64,000 nt of DNA. Origin: Haematococcus lacustris. Lineage: Eukaryota; Chlorophyta; Chlorophyceae; Chlamydomonadales; Haematococcaceae. A model generated the notes under the pieces. The model saw only the letters and a list, made by a program, of their open reading frames with translations. It ran no database searches and was not told where the DNA came from. Shown here piece after piece: positions 33,412-43,311 of this stretch (positions within the stretch are counted from its first letter, which is position 1; every line of letters begins with the position of its first letter). The position numbers were made by a program, and so were the translations under genes. The stretch lies in the NCBI GenBank assembly GCA_030144725.1, contig JASKMD010000029.1, forward strand, positions 6,557,538 through 6,621,537, given 5' to 3'.

Positions 33412-36386
33412 CGGCTGCTGCTGCCGCTGCCGCTGCTGCTGCTGCTGCTGCTGCTGCCACTGCTGCTGCCGCTGCTGCTGCTGCTGATCCTGCTCGGAGC
33501 CTTGCTGTGGATTCTGCTGTGGCCCGCTGCAACTGCCAACTTTCAGGTACTGGTGGTGAGGAACTAATCCAGGTCCCAGACCCACCGCCGACATGCTGGC
33601 CGACCTTCAGGCAGGGCAGGCCGGCCAGGTTGTACTCTCCGTTGTAAGCCTGCAAGCCCCAGCAAGGCAAGCGTCTGGCAAGCCTGCAGCTCCAGCACCA
33701 AGCCTGACCACTCTGTCACAGCTTTCACCTCCCCAGCCCCAGAGCCATGGCGAACTCTAGGGTTGGGTTTTTACCTGTTTCTAGCAGGTTGTAAACCTTT
33801 GTAGCATAACGGTTTTGGTGAGGTGGCCAGTGGTCTAGGCGGAAAGAGTGCCATCGGAGTGGGGGCTGTAGTCATCAAGGGTGAGACCGAGGATGCCTCA
33901 ATGTGATTGTAGCGGAGCGAGGACTACCCACAGTCAAACATGTTGTTCACTGTTCAATCAGTTTTGTTTTCCTGCTAGGTGGGGCTACTGTTGTAACCGT
34001 TGTGTGCATGGTAACCGTTGCTGAGGCAGGTGCTGCATCTGCTGGGCTGATGAGCCCCAGCCCTCCCTGGGGATGGCTGCAGTGGGTCGGCCTTCACTGC
34101 CACACCCAGTTACCATCTCACTGCAAGCCTGATGCCCGCGCCACTGTCAGCACCAGGGGCCAGCCACAGGGGCCAGCCTCAGCCCATTGCATGTGGCAGT
34201 TGGCATAGAGTTGAAGGCGGCAAGAGGGCCTGGCAGGAGCAGTTACTCTTGGGCGGCTGGTGCGTGATTGACTGACCCAGAAGGTGATGTAGGTCAGCTC
34301 GTACGCCTCCACATGGCCCTTCTCGTCCACCACAGCCTGCAAAATGGTGGCTGCAGGGTGGGAGTGATGGGGTGGAAGGGGGCTGCAGGGTGGTGGGTTT
34401 AGGGGCAGGGCGCATGGGAGCTTGACCTCAAACCGCTGGCTTAGCAGAGCATGGGGCTGCCTGACGGCCTGCTGCTGCGGTCACTGCCCTGCCCCTGCCC
34501 CTGCCCCTGCCCCTGCCCCTGCCCCTGCCCCTGCCCCTGCCCCTGCCCCTGCCCCTGCCCCTGCCCCTGCCCCTGCCCCTGCCCCTGCCCCTGCCCCTGC
34601 CCCTGCCCCTGCCCCTGCCCCTGCCCCTGCCCCTGCCCCTGCCCCTGCCCCTGCCCCTGCCCCTGCCCCTGCCCCTGCCCCTGCCCCTGCCCCTGCCCCT
34701 GCCCCTGCCCCTGCCCCTGCCCCTGCCCCTGCCCCTGCCCCTGCCCCTGCCCCTGCCCCTGCCCCTGCCCCTGCCCCTGCCCCTGCCCCTGCCCCTGCCC
34801 CTGCCCCTGCCCCTGCCCCTGCCCCTGCCCCTGCCCCTGCCCCTGCCCCTGCCCCTGCCCCTGCCCCTGCCCCTGCCCCTGCCCCTGCCCCTGCCCCAGC
34901 TCTCCCAACCTTAGCGTGCGCATACAAGGGCACGGTGTCCAGCAGCCCAGGGCCCATGCCGCTGTGGTGGCAGCTGTCCAGCCACAGCGCCAGCTTGAAG
35001 GCCTGGCCCGAGCTCGCCACGTGCTGCTGCACATCTGCAGCCCCATACAGCCAGGGCAGCAGCGAGGTAAGACTGGTACCCCGCACCCACCCTGTCTGGC
35101 CTGTGGTGTGACAATGGCACCAGCCTGACCAACAGGCTGCCGCAGTCTTTGCCGACACACCCCGCAGCGATGGTGAGGCTAAGCAGCCAGCCATCACACA
35201 CATTGAGTGAGCATGATGCTGATGCTGGAGGTGATGACAGCGTACTGAGCAAGGCCACTCGCTGGCACCTCCCACATTAGCTCTGTACTGACTTGCAAAG
35301 CAGCGCCTGCGAGGCTCAGTGCAGCAGCGACTGGGGCAGGGGCACCAAACCCGCTGCCAAGCAACCCTGCAGGGGCTGCCAGCTGGACGGCATGGTGAAA
35401 GGTTAGGGAGGTGGGAGTTGCAACTGCGAGAACTGACTAACCAGCCCTGCAGCCACCTCTACCCGCACCTACCTAGGAGTGCTGCTTGGCTGACCTGGCC
35501 TGGCTGCAGGTACGTGGGGCCCTGGGGCTGCTCCCTGTCATCAATGCCAGCCAAGCGTGCGCGCTGCAAGAACCAGTCTGCAGTGCAGGGCCAGTAGCGC
35601 TCCTACACACAAGGTGTGTGGGGCAGGTAGGGGCAGGTAGGGCCAGCAGTGTGCGGCTGGGGCTGGGGCTGGGGCTGGGGCTGGGGCTGGGGCTGGGGCT
35701 GGGGCTGGGGCTGGGGCTGGGGCTGGGGCTGGGGCTGGGGCTGGGGCTGGGGCTGGGGCTGGGGCTGGGGCTGGGGCTGGGGCTGGGGCTGGGGCTGGGG
35801 CTGGGGCTGGGGCTGGGGCTGGGGCTGGGGCTGGGGCTGGGGCTGGGGCTGGGGCTGGGGCTGGGGCTGGGGCTGGGGCTGGGGCTGGGGCTGGGGCTGG
35901 GGCTGGGGCTGGGGCTGGGGCTGGGGCTGGGGCTGGGGCTGGGGCTGGGGCTGGGGCTGGGGCTGAGGCTGGGGCTGGGGCTGGGGCTGGGTTGCAGAAA
36001 TGCTCTGACTTCAGCATCAGCAGCATCTGCTACTGTATCGACTCTTTCCTCAACATGTCTGATGAGGCCCCACCCAACCCAGCACCAGTGTCTGCTGAAC
36101 CTTTCTGCTGGGTGTCAGCGGGCTGCAGCAAAGGCACGTCCTACAGCAATGCAGGGGGTAGCTGCTTATGTCACGCTGGCTCTCCCTGGATCAGAAATAG
36201 GTTTACCCCTGCCCCAACCCCTGCCCCTGCCCCTGTACAGCGCGCGAGACAACTTGCGACTCAGACCTGTGGGTGGAGGTAGAAGACAGGAGCATGTGCT
36301 GCCAGCAGGTGGCGGATGAGCTGTGAAGGACCCCTGCAGGACAAATGGCAACAAGCCTGCCTCCACTGCTGCAAAGTCAGCTGCAT
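30434..36386 (-). CDS. VPS62/DUF946-family protein, 3' end uncertain
   Basis: Phase-consistent exons: 36267-36386, 35473-35602, 34910-35034, 34277-34336, 33586-33649, 33133-33190, 32802-32850, 32075-32149, 31384-31482, 31096-31195, then an exon ending at 30879 that stays open to 30434. Family blocks appear in order: [68 protein letters not shown] (Asp-Trp-Glu-His), [22 protein letters not shown], and [16 protein letters not shown]. Several of these strings form only after splicing, which strongly supports the model. VPS62-like proteins are of poorly known function, first linked to vacuolar sorting in yeast. The start is the nearest in-frame ATG at 36386 and may be too short. The last open exon is Ala/Gly-rich and the true stop is unclear. 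Introns hold most of the long microsatellites of this region. Confidence 0.82.
30904..31086. repeat. (GGGT)n tetranucleotide array, ~45 units
   Basis: An almost perfect run of GGGT lies in the intron after the exon at 31096-31195 of the VPS62-like gene. The plus strand is G-rich with a run of three every four bases, so it could form G-quadruplexes. The transcribed RNA would be CCCA repeats. Confidence 0.95.
31805..32045 (-). mobile_element. tRNA-derived SINE-like sequence or tRNA-Arg pseudogene
   Basis: On the minus strand an A-box-like TGGCTCAGTTGGT (32021-32033) and a B-box-like GATCGAAAC (31980-31988) are spaced as in a tRNA gene, with TTGACTTCTAC between them, recalling tRNA-Arg(TCT). 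The acceptor, anticodon and T stems do not pair, so it is not a working tRNA. About 170 bp of unrelated sequence and a pyrimidine-rich CTTT/GTTT tail (31808-31866) follow. Head, body and tail fit a SINE, but I cannot show other copies in this window. Confidence 0.5.
32955..33104. repeat. Compound CAG/CGG trinucleotide array
   Basis: The order is CAG units, a long CGG/GGC run (about 32982-33080), then CAG units. It lies in the intron between the exons at 33133-33190 and 32802-32850 of the VPS62-like gene. Homopolymer-coding open frames through it are artefacts. Confidence 0.93.
33375..33486. repeat. CTG-rich trinucleotide array
   Basis: Interrupted CTG and CCG units lie in the intron between the exons at 33586-33649 and 33133-33190 of the VPS62-like gene. 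The transcribed strand is CAG-rich. Confidence 0.9.
33830..33975 (+). mobile_element. Solo 3' end of Fanzor family 2
   Basis: This segment matches 48430-48560, the sequence directly after the family-2 Fanzor stop codon. Shared words include GTCATCAAGGGTG, CCGAGGATGC and ACCCACAGTCAAACA. No coding part is attached. It lies in the intron between exons 34277-34336 and 33586-33649 of the VPS62-like gene. Confidence 0.7.
34486..34896. repeat. (CCCCTG)n hexanucleotide array, ~68 units
   Basis: A nearly perfect 410-bp run lies in intron 3 of the VPS62-like gene. The gene is on the minus strand, so the intron RNA reads (CAGGGG)n. Confidence 0.96.
35651..35992. repeat. (GGGGCT)n hexanucleotide array, ~57 units
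   Basis: A nearly perfect 340-bp run lies in intron 1 of the VPS62-like gene. The intron RNA reads (AGCCCC)n, which pairs at five of six positions with the (CAGGGG)n RNA of intron 3. Confidence 0.96.
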
Positions 36387-37673
36387 GCTCGCTGAGGGGA
36401 GGACAGGGCACTCTCTGTCAGGGTGGGTAGTGGTGGAGGAGGGGGTGCCGGGTAGGTGAATGTGGAGGTGTGAGGGGCACATGGTTAGAGGGGTGTATGG
36501 GGTACAGGTGTGGGGAAATTGGGCACCCCGGAAACTGAGCTCTCCCGGCCCAGCCACGCTGATAGATGGCCCATATCATTGTTTGTCAGGCTCAGCACAC
36601 TCGTGTTTGTCAGGCTCAGAAGCCTGGGGGTGGGGCTACCCTGGCTGACTGCATCATCTTTGCAGAAGAGCAGGGTCGAACACATGCCATTATCAGGGCC
36701 CTTGCCAGGGTGAAGGCTGCCTCGCGGGGCGCTCACGAGCAGGTGGCTGACTCATAGGCTCGGTGTGACATCCCTGCCGGTGTGCTTGTTTATTAGCAGG
36801 CCTGGCGTCGCGACTAGTAAATGTCGGTGAGGTTGGGCAACAGGCTTGCGGTGCAAGAGTTTCGAAGGCCTTTACGGGTCGGGGATGAACCTAAACAGCT
36901 TGTCCCTCTTCACAACTCACTTGCGATCCGACATTACGGCGACCTGCCGCCTGCACCCCGTAGGTGCAGCAGCATCCTATCCCCTTTCAACGTCCTCATT
37001 ACTCGGTCACACATGGCCGCACTGTAGAGGGGCTTTCTCAAGGCAGGCTGGGTGGTAGGCCCTCTTGCAGTTATGGCACATTGGGCTGTCTCCTCTTGGT
37101 AGCCAGCATAGCTCGCATGTGCATACGTCTTTAGCATCTTCCCTGCTGATGGGTGTATAGCCTTCCATGACTGGCTTCTTCTATGACTGTGGGCTTCCAA
37201 TACTGGCTTCTTCTATGACTGTGGGCTTCCAATGCACCTTGTAATAGTTTTCTTGCCTCCTTAAACATCCTCCTTCAACACCCCTGCAGCCAATGGTGCC
37301 ACTGCCATCAAAGCCAGCTGCCCCACAGTCAGGTGTCCCCAACTAATAGAAAACCGACCCCTGGTAATCAAAACGACGCCGCGTCCCAGCCACGTGGTCT
37401 CTAGTTATGCTACGCACATCCCCGGATAGAGCACCCTGTCAGCTACGGGATGAAGCGTGTTTTATTAATTCCCGTGCACTGTGCTGAGAGCACTAGCGGC
37501 TCAAATATCAACATTCAAATTATGCGTGTATTGCTCATGCGGGCCTCGCCGCGATCGACCGCCGCGACCGACGTGGCCCAGTAGCCCCTGCAAACAGTCA
37601 GGGACAGTCGCCGCAGTAAAAACGGTCATCACGGCATGCCAAACAGATGCAACTGAGCAGTACAAGGTGTGTA
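36387..37673. other. Intergenic region upstream of the VPS62-like gene
   Basis: No coding exon is supported. A short motif around 36545-36580 (TGATAGATGGCCCA core) recurs at 38716-38735, so a dispersed repeat is present. A 28-bp direct repeat containing ACTGGCTTCTTCTATGACTG lies at 37167-37230. Confidence 0.45.
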
Positions 37674-37845
37674 GGCCATTGCTCTGTTACCTTGCTGGGT
37701 AGGGTTGCTCACCCCTCCACTTATTGCTGCACCTGAGGAGCAGCAGGGGACAACAACGGAGATGAGCACGAGCTCGACACGCAAGCGCAAGGCGGGCATG
37801 AGGGATCGGACCCAACCTACCCAGCAAGGTAACAGAGCAATGGCC
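37674..37845. repeat. Perfect 30-bp inverted repeat with ~112-bp loop
   Basis: Arms at 37674-37703 and 37816-37845 are exact complements (arm begins GGCCATTGCTCTGTTACC). The loop has no recognisable ORF. This could be a foldback element or a hairpin-forming transcript; it ends about 50 bp before the tRNA-Met gene. Confidence 0.88.
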
Positions 37846-37898
37846 AGTGGTACGCCCATTAAAACAACCAACCTCAGAAATGCTTCAAGAGTTGAACC

Positions 37899-37970
37899 TT
37901 CCGACTAGCACAGTGGTAGTGCGGTGGGCCCATAACCCACAGGTCCGATGATCGAAACATCGGTCGGAAA
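37899..37970 (+). tRNA. tRNA-Met(CAT), initiator-type
   Basis: A 72-nt cloverleaf folds cleanly: acceptor TTCCGAC/GTCGGAA, D stem GCAC/GTGC, anticodon stem GTGGG/CCCAC with loop CCCATAA, T stem CGATG/CATCG, discriminator A. The GGG/CCC pairs above the anticodon loop and the ATCGAAA T loop (A at position 54) are hallmarks of eukaryotic initiator tRNA. A and B boxes are intact. No intron is present. The acceptor sequence differs from the usual eukaryotic initiator AGC-type stem, so a diverged or SINE-related copy remains possible. Confidence 0.85.
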
Positions 37971-39074
37971 TCATTTGCATGCTTGATGATTCACTCCAAA
38001 TTATTGACATGATCCCGTTGCCTAAGTGTGCCATTCCCTTGCCGAACGTCTTTTAATGCTATTAAGCTTTGTTGCTTTGCTGTGAGGGTTTAGGGGTAAG
38101 GGTTATGGTAAGGGTTAGCCAGTTGCCGGGGATGGTGTGAGGGGGTGAGATGTTGTGGGGGGATGTGCGGGAGACTGTTCACCACACAGCAGCCACAACA
38201 GTTGACCCTTTGGTGGGGGTGGGGCTGTTGGCCCCTGGCCGACCTGGCCCTGACCTGACGGACGCACACTCAGTTAGGTTCAGCTGCAGCGGCTGGAGGT
38301 AGGAGGTAGCAGGAGCCCCCATCAGCCTGGCTGCCATTTACACAAACCTGCACAGGGCTGGCTGCATCCAGGCGGGGGCCAGCTGGGCAAGGCCCATAAG
38401 GCAGTGCAGAGCCACAGCCACGCTGCTGCTGCTGGCGAGGTGCTGGTGGTGCTATCGATGGCGGGATGGTGCTGGTGGTGGTGACTAGGAGTGACTGGTG
38501 GTGGTGGCTACTAGTGGCTGGTGATGGCGGTGGTGGCTAGAAGTGGCTGGTGATGGTGGTGGCTGGCACCTTGACCATGGACCCTGTCATGGTCCCACCC
38601 CCATCCCTCCCCTCCCAAACCAGGTTGGCATGGTACTTCCCTGGTCTGACCACCACAATCAGACAAACAAAACTCATTTAACAAGGAACAACATGTTTCA
38701 CCTCCCAGCCCAGTCACAATGATAGATGGCCCACCACAATCAGATCATTGCTGGCCATTACAATCACATCATTGGAGACATGTCAGCGCTCCCTTTCTCA
38801 GTTCAGCAGCCCAGTCAGCACAGTTGTTCCCCTACTATTACTACAGGGCAGGGGCTGTGTTATCTGTTTTCCGAAATGTTTGCATGCAGCAAGCCTCCGG
38901 TACCACTACCGGATTCACTACCCCAACCCACTTGCGAAGGCTGGGCAATCTATGATGGCATGAACACATGCTATGCTGGCCTAGGGTGCTCGGTCTCGCA
39001 GCATCCCAGTCAGCAGTCTCTGTGGTTCAGTCCTCTGCAAGCAGGACAGCAGCCCAGTCAGCAGTCTCTGTGGT
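37971..39074. other. Intergenic region downstream of CP12, with repeats
   Basis: The stretch 38440-38580 is an imperfect GGT/GGC-rich repeat with units such as TGGTGGTGGCTACTAGTGGC. The segment 38655-38700 resembles the Fanzor family-2 3' terminus in minus orientation. A 47-bp tandem duplication at about 39012-39105 contains the last CP12 exon and a second copy of it at 39027-39034. Confidence 0.55.
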
Positions 39075-42000
39075 TCAGTCCTCTGCAAGCAAGACAGCGA
39101 ACACAACGCAATACAAGATGCATAGCCCATCCGCATGCAACAACACGACTTGAACCATGCGCTCATCCAGCAGGCCTGGGGACAGTGTGAATTGCCATGG
39201 GGCAATGAGATGCAAAGCCTTCTTGTACGCACCATACACTCGGCACTCGTCTGCGTCGGGAGCACCCTCGCAGTACTGCTCCAATGGGTCCATTGCCTTT
39301 GCCGCTGCCCTCTTATCACTGATGGCTGCTGAGACCTCCTCAACCTGCGGCCGTGTAGAACTGGGAAACTCGCACTTCTGGCAGATGTAAGCCAGGACAC
39401 AGGCTGCAGCTGCACCCACGGTGTCCCAGGCAGCAGCGCAGTCTTTTGTGCTGCCGTCCTTGCAAGCCTCTTCCGCCTCTTTGACGGCGGTCTCTACAGG
39501 TGACCTTGTCTGCAAAACAACCGTGCTATCTTGCTCAGCCCTGATTCTTCTGGGCCCTACAGCACTAATGCTACTCCAAACATCATAAACCAAGCGCCCG
39601 ACTCCGATCTTTTGATGACCCACACATGCTGACCCACACATGCTGACCCACACACATTCCTTTTGTGAGGGGGTAAAGTATCTTGCAAGCTCCAACAAAG
39701 GGACCTCTATGCTGGCTCACAATGTCGGATCAAGACGGCCCAAAACTCGCATATCGCATATCGCATCGCATATCGCATATCGCATATCGCATATCGCATC
39801 GCATACGGCATATCGCGCAGCCATGTCCACCACCTCCTCCTGCTAGCAGCCCGCGCGAACATATGGCATATCGCGCAGCCATGTCCACCACCTCCTCCTG
39901 CTAGCAGCCCGCGCGGACATATGGCATATCGCGCAGCCATGTCCACCACCTCCTCCTGCTAGCAGCCCGCGCGGACATATGGCATATCGCGCAGCCATGT
40001 CCACCACCTCCTCCTGCTAGCAGCCCACGCAGACATATGGCATATCGCGCAGCCATGTCCACCACCTCCTCCTGCTAGCAGCCCGCGCGAACATATGGCA
40101 TATCGCGCAGCCATGTCCACCACCTCCTCCTACTCACATCGTTCCTCCTGCTCACCTCCTGCTCACCTCCACCTCCTTTTTCACCTCCACCTTCATCTTC
40201 CACTACACCTCCACCTCCTTCTTCACCTCCATCTCCACCTCCATCTTCACCTCCACCTCCACGTTCACCTCCACCTCCACCTCCTTCTTCACCTACACTT
40301 ACCTCTTCACCTACTCCCCACCCCCCATCGCCACATACACCCCCATCTCCATCTCCACCCTTACCCTCATCTTCGACCTGGACCCTCGTTGGTCACCCTA
40401 CCTCCCCCAGCCCCTCCTTCAAGCTCAGCCTTTGACCCTCCCCCTCCTGCCTCCCTTAGCCCCTCACCCACCTGGACCCCTCGTTGGTCACCCTACCTCC
40501 TCCAGCCCCTCCTTCAAGCTCAGCCTTTGACCCTCCCCCTCCTTCCTCTCTTAGCCCCTCACCCACCTGGACCCCTCGTTGGTCACCCTACCTCCTCCAG
40601 CCCCTCCTTCAAGCTCAGCCTTTGACCCTCCCCCTCCTGCCTCCCTTAGCCCCTCACCCACCTGGACCCCTCGTTGGTCACCCTACCTCCTCCAGCCCCT
40701 CCTTCAAGCTCAGCCTTTGACCCTCCCCCTCCTGCCTCCCTTAGCCCCTCACCCACCTGGACCCCTCGTTGGTCACCCTACCTCCTCCAGCCCCTCCTTC
40801 AAGCTCAGCCTTTGACCCTCCCCCTCCTGCCTCCCTTAGCCCCTCACCCACCTGGACCCCTCGTTGGTCACCCTACCTCCTCCAGCCCCTCCTTCAAGCT
40901 CAGCCTTTGACCCTCCCCCTCCTGCCTCCCTTAGCCCCTCACCCACCTGGACCCCTCGTTGGTCACCCTACCTCCTCCAGCCCCTCCTTTAAGCTCAGCC
41001 TTTGACCCTCCCCCTCCTGCCTCCCTTAGCCCCTCACCCACCTGGACCCCTCGTTGGTCACCCTACCTCCTCCAGCCCCTCCTTCAAGCTCAGCCTTTGA
41101 CCCTCCCCCTCCTGCCTCCCTTAGCCCCTCACCCACCTGGACCCCTCGTTGGTCACCCTACCTCCTCCAGCCCCTCCTTCAAGCTCAGCCTTTGACCCTC
41201 CCCCTCCTGCCTCCCTTAGCCCCTCACCCACCTGGACCCCTCGTTGGTCACCCTACCTCCTCCAGCCCCTCCTTCAAGCTCAGCCTTTGACCCTCCCCCT
41301 CCTGCCTCCCTTAGCCCCTCACCCACCTGGACCCCTCGTTGGCAACCCTACCTCCTCCAGCCCCTCCTTCAAGCTCAGCCTTTGACCCTCCCCCTCCTGC
41401 CTCCCTTAGCCCCTCACCCACCTGGACCCCTCGTTGGTCACCCTACCTCCTCCAGCCCCTCCTTCAAGCTCAGCCTTTGACCCTCCCCCTCCTGCCTCCC
41501 TTAGCCCCTCACCCACCTGGACCCCTCGTTGGTCACCCTACCTCCTCCAGCCCCTCCTTCAAGCTCAGCCTTTGACCCTCCCCCTCCTGCCTCCCTTAGC
41601 CCCTCACCCACCTGGACCCCTCGTTGGTCACCCTACCTCCTCCAGCCCCTCCTTTAAGCTCAGCCTTTGACCCTCCCCCTCCTGCCTCCCTTAGCCCCTC
41701 ACCCACCTGGACCCCTCGTTGGTCACCCTACCTCCTCCAGCCCCTCCTTCAAGCTCAGCCTTTGACCCTCCCCCTCCTGCCTCCCTTAGCCCCTCACCCA
41801 CCTGGACCCCTCGTTGGTCACCCTACCTCCCCCAGCCCCTCCTTCAAGCTCAGCCTTTGACCCTCCCCCTCCTGCCTCCCTTAGCCCCTCACCCACCTGG
41901 ACCCCTCGTTGGTCACCCTACCTCCTCCAGCCCCTCCTTCAAGCTCAGCCTTTGACCCTCCCCCTCCTGCCTCCCTTAGCCCCTCACCCACCTGGACCCC

Positions 42001-42627
42001 TCGTTGGCAACCCTACCTCCTCCAGCCCATCCCTTCAAGCTCAGCCTTTGACCCTCCTGCCTCCCTTAGCACGTGTCGCAGTATTTACCTCTTCTCTATA
42101 AGCTACTTTTCCTTTGGTCCCAGAGTTCTCTTCTCCTAGTTTGTTTCCCTCTTTTGCTTTACGTTTAGTTCAACTCTTCGGCTTTCTACCTTTGGAGGTT
42201 GGCTTGTATCCATCCAAGCCCTGCCTCTTCAGTGTAACAACTACTACTACCTTGTCTGCAAAACAACCGTGCTATCTTGCTCAGCCCTGATTCTTCTGGG
42301 CCCTACAGCACTAATGCTACTCCAAACATCATAAACCAAGCGCCCGACTCCGATCTTTTGATGACCCACACATGCTGACCCACACATGCTGACCCACACA
42401 CATTCCTTTTGTGAGGGGGTAAAGTATCTTGCAAGCTCCAACAAAGGGACCTCTATGCTGGCTCACAATGTCGGATCAAGACGGCCCAAAACTCACAACG
42501 ACCACAGCACACTTACTGTATCAGCAAAAACGCGCACGGACCGCACTAATGGGCGAGACGCCTTGACAGCAATACGGCTTGAGGTACGTACGGTTGATGC
42601 TGAGGATGCACGCAGCGCAAGAGCCAT
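39075..42627 (-). CDS. CP12: CP12, chloroplast Calvin-cycle regulator
   Basis: Four exons close in phase to 106 residues: 42517-42627, 39420-39509, 39233-39344, 39075-39082. Exon 1 is a Ser/Arg/Ala-rich plastid transit peptide (MALALRASSASTVRTSS) ending RVFAD. The mature part has the N-terminal Cys pair (EEACKDGSTKDCAAAWD), the core EEVSAAISDKR, and the C-terminal Cys pair QYCEGAPDADECRVYED. CP12 is a small disordered stromal protein. When its two disulfides are oxidised it binds GAPDH and phosphoribulokinase into an inactive complex, and thioredoxin reduction in the light releases them. All four Cys are present, and the length matches the Chlamydomonas precursor (about 107). The last exon is only 8 nt (G|AG GAC TGA). 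Intron 1 is about 3.0 kb and nearly all repeats. Confidence 0.96.
39503..39748. repeat. 246-bp segment duplicated at 42249-42494 (direct repeat)
   Basis: This copy holds the true 3' splice site and first bases of CP12 exon 2. The second copy at 42249-42494 is essentially identical and lies near the 5' end of the same intron, in the same orientation. The two copies bracket the minisatellites. Confidence 0.95.
39807..40130. repeat. 58-bp tandem repeat, ~5.6 units
   Basis: Units begin at 39807, 39865, 39923, 39981, 40039 and 40097 with the core GGCATATCGCGCAGCCATGT. A short run of CATATCG-type decamers precedes it (39750-39806). It is all within CP12 intron 1. Confidence 0.93.
40384..42062. repeat. 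95-bp minisatellite, ~17.7 units, in CP12 intron 1
   Basis: Successive units are 95 bp apart (for example TTGGTCACCCTACCTCCTCC at 40480, 40575, 40670 and onward) and nearly identical, with a few single-base variants shared by some units. The plus strand is pyrimidine-rich, so the CP12 pre-mRNA is purine-rich here. Repeated 78-residue open frames in it are artefacts, because 95 is not a multiple of three. Confidence 0.97.
42249..42494. repeat. Second copy of the 246-bp duplicated segment, with decoy splice acceptor
   Basis: It matches 39503-39748. It carries a copy of the exon 2 acceptor (TTTTGCAG|ACAAG on the minus strand), directly followed by GTAGTAG, a possible donor. Confidence 0.93.
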
Positions 42628-42659
42628 ATTTGCTCGCACACAACTATTACAAGATATTT

Positions 42660-43262
42660 AGCAAATTTGCGGAAGAGTGACGACTTGACAGGGAAACACG
42701 ATGATGGTTTTGATTACCACTACTGCCCACTTCAGCTCAGCCATTCTGGTGTGCGTGGCTGTAGCTAGAACCCTGCCTGCTGCGCCAAAGAACACCACCA
42801 GCTGCTTGGCGCGCCCATGGCGTTTCATGGACAACTCCGCCATCTCCTTCTCCGACTACAGCCATGCACACAAGGCACATACGGTGGTTGACATGGTGGC
42901 CCCAGCTTAGTCATGGCACAGTCAACTACTCTTTCACTTCATGCCCAACCCACCACCTCTCAGTTCCGTACCCTCCCTCCCTCCCACCCTCACCGTCTTA
43001 AAGAACTGCTCCAGTGCCCGGTCCTGAGCTCCATGCAGCCTCAGCCACTGCCGTGCCCACTTGGGGTCCAGGTACACCTCCCACACCGCATCCCAGGTGG
43101 CCAGGGTGACGGTGATATGCTTCAGGTTGGCCTCCAGAGAGGTGCCGGCTGAGCTGGCTGCTGCCAGGTGCTGGAGGTGGGGCTTGATCGGTGCTGGCCA
43201 CTGCTGGGTGGTGCGGCGGGCATTGTCCAGCCTGGCCTCTCATATGTATGCTGGTTAGCCCA
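42660..43262 (-). pseudogene. Fanzor family-1 fragment, minus strand
   Basis: On the minus strand about 43000-43230 matches the end of exon 4 of the intact Fanzor (ATWDAVWEVYLDPKWARQ), and 42780-42870 matches the start of its exon 5 (EMAELSMKRHGRAKQLVVFF). After GAA the sequence leaves the family and runs to a stop. No RuvC catalytic residue remains. Its left portion abuts, head to head, the plus-strand fragment at 43312. Confidence 0.85.
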
Positions 43263-43311
43263 TGAGCCGGGATGGGCTGCTCTGTACGGCGGTTTGGCAC
43301 CTCAAACTGTC

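Noticed and set aside
32838..33594. Poly-Ala, poly-Arg, poly-Gly, poly-Leu and poly-Gln frames.
   Set aside because: They come from CGG, CAG and CTG arrays in introns; flanking DWEH and YNAHRSREG exons define the real gene on the minus strand.
34422..35275. Long Ala-Pro, Cys-Pro, Gly-Gln and Gly-Ala frames.
   Set aside because: They are translations of the CCCCTG hexanucleotide array in a VPS62-like intron.
40384..42062. Series of overlapping 78-residue open frames, superficially like a repeat-protein gene or a CRISPR-like array.
   Set aside because: The unit is 95 bp with no variable spacers, so each unit opens the same short frame. It lies inside a CP12 intron.
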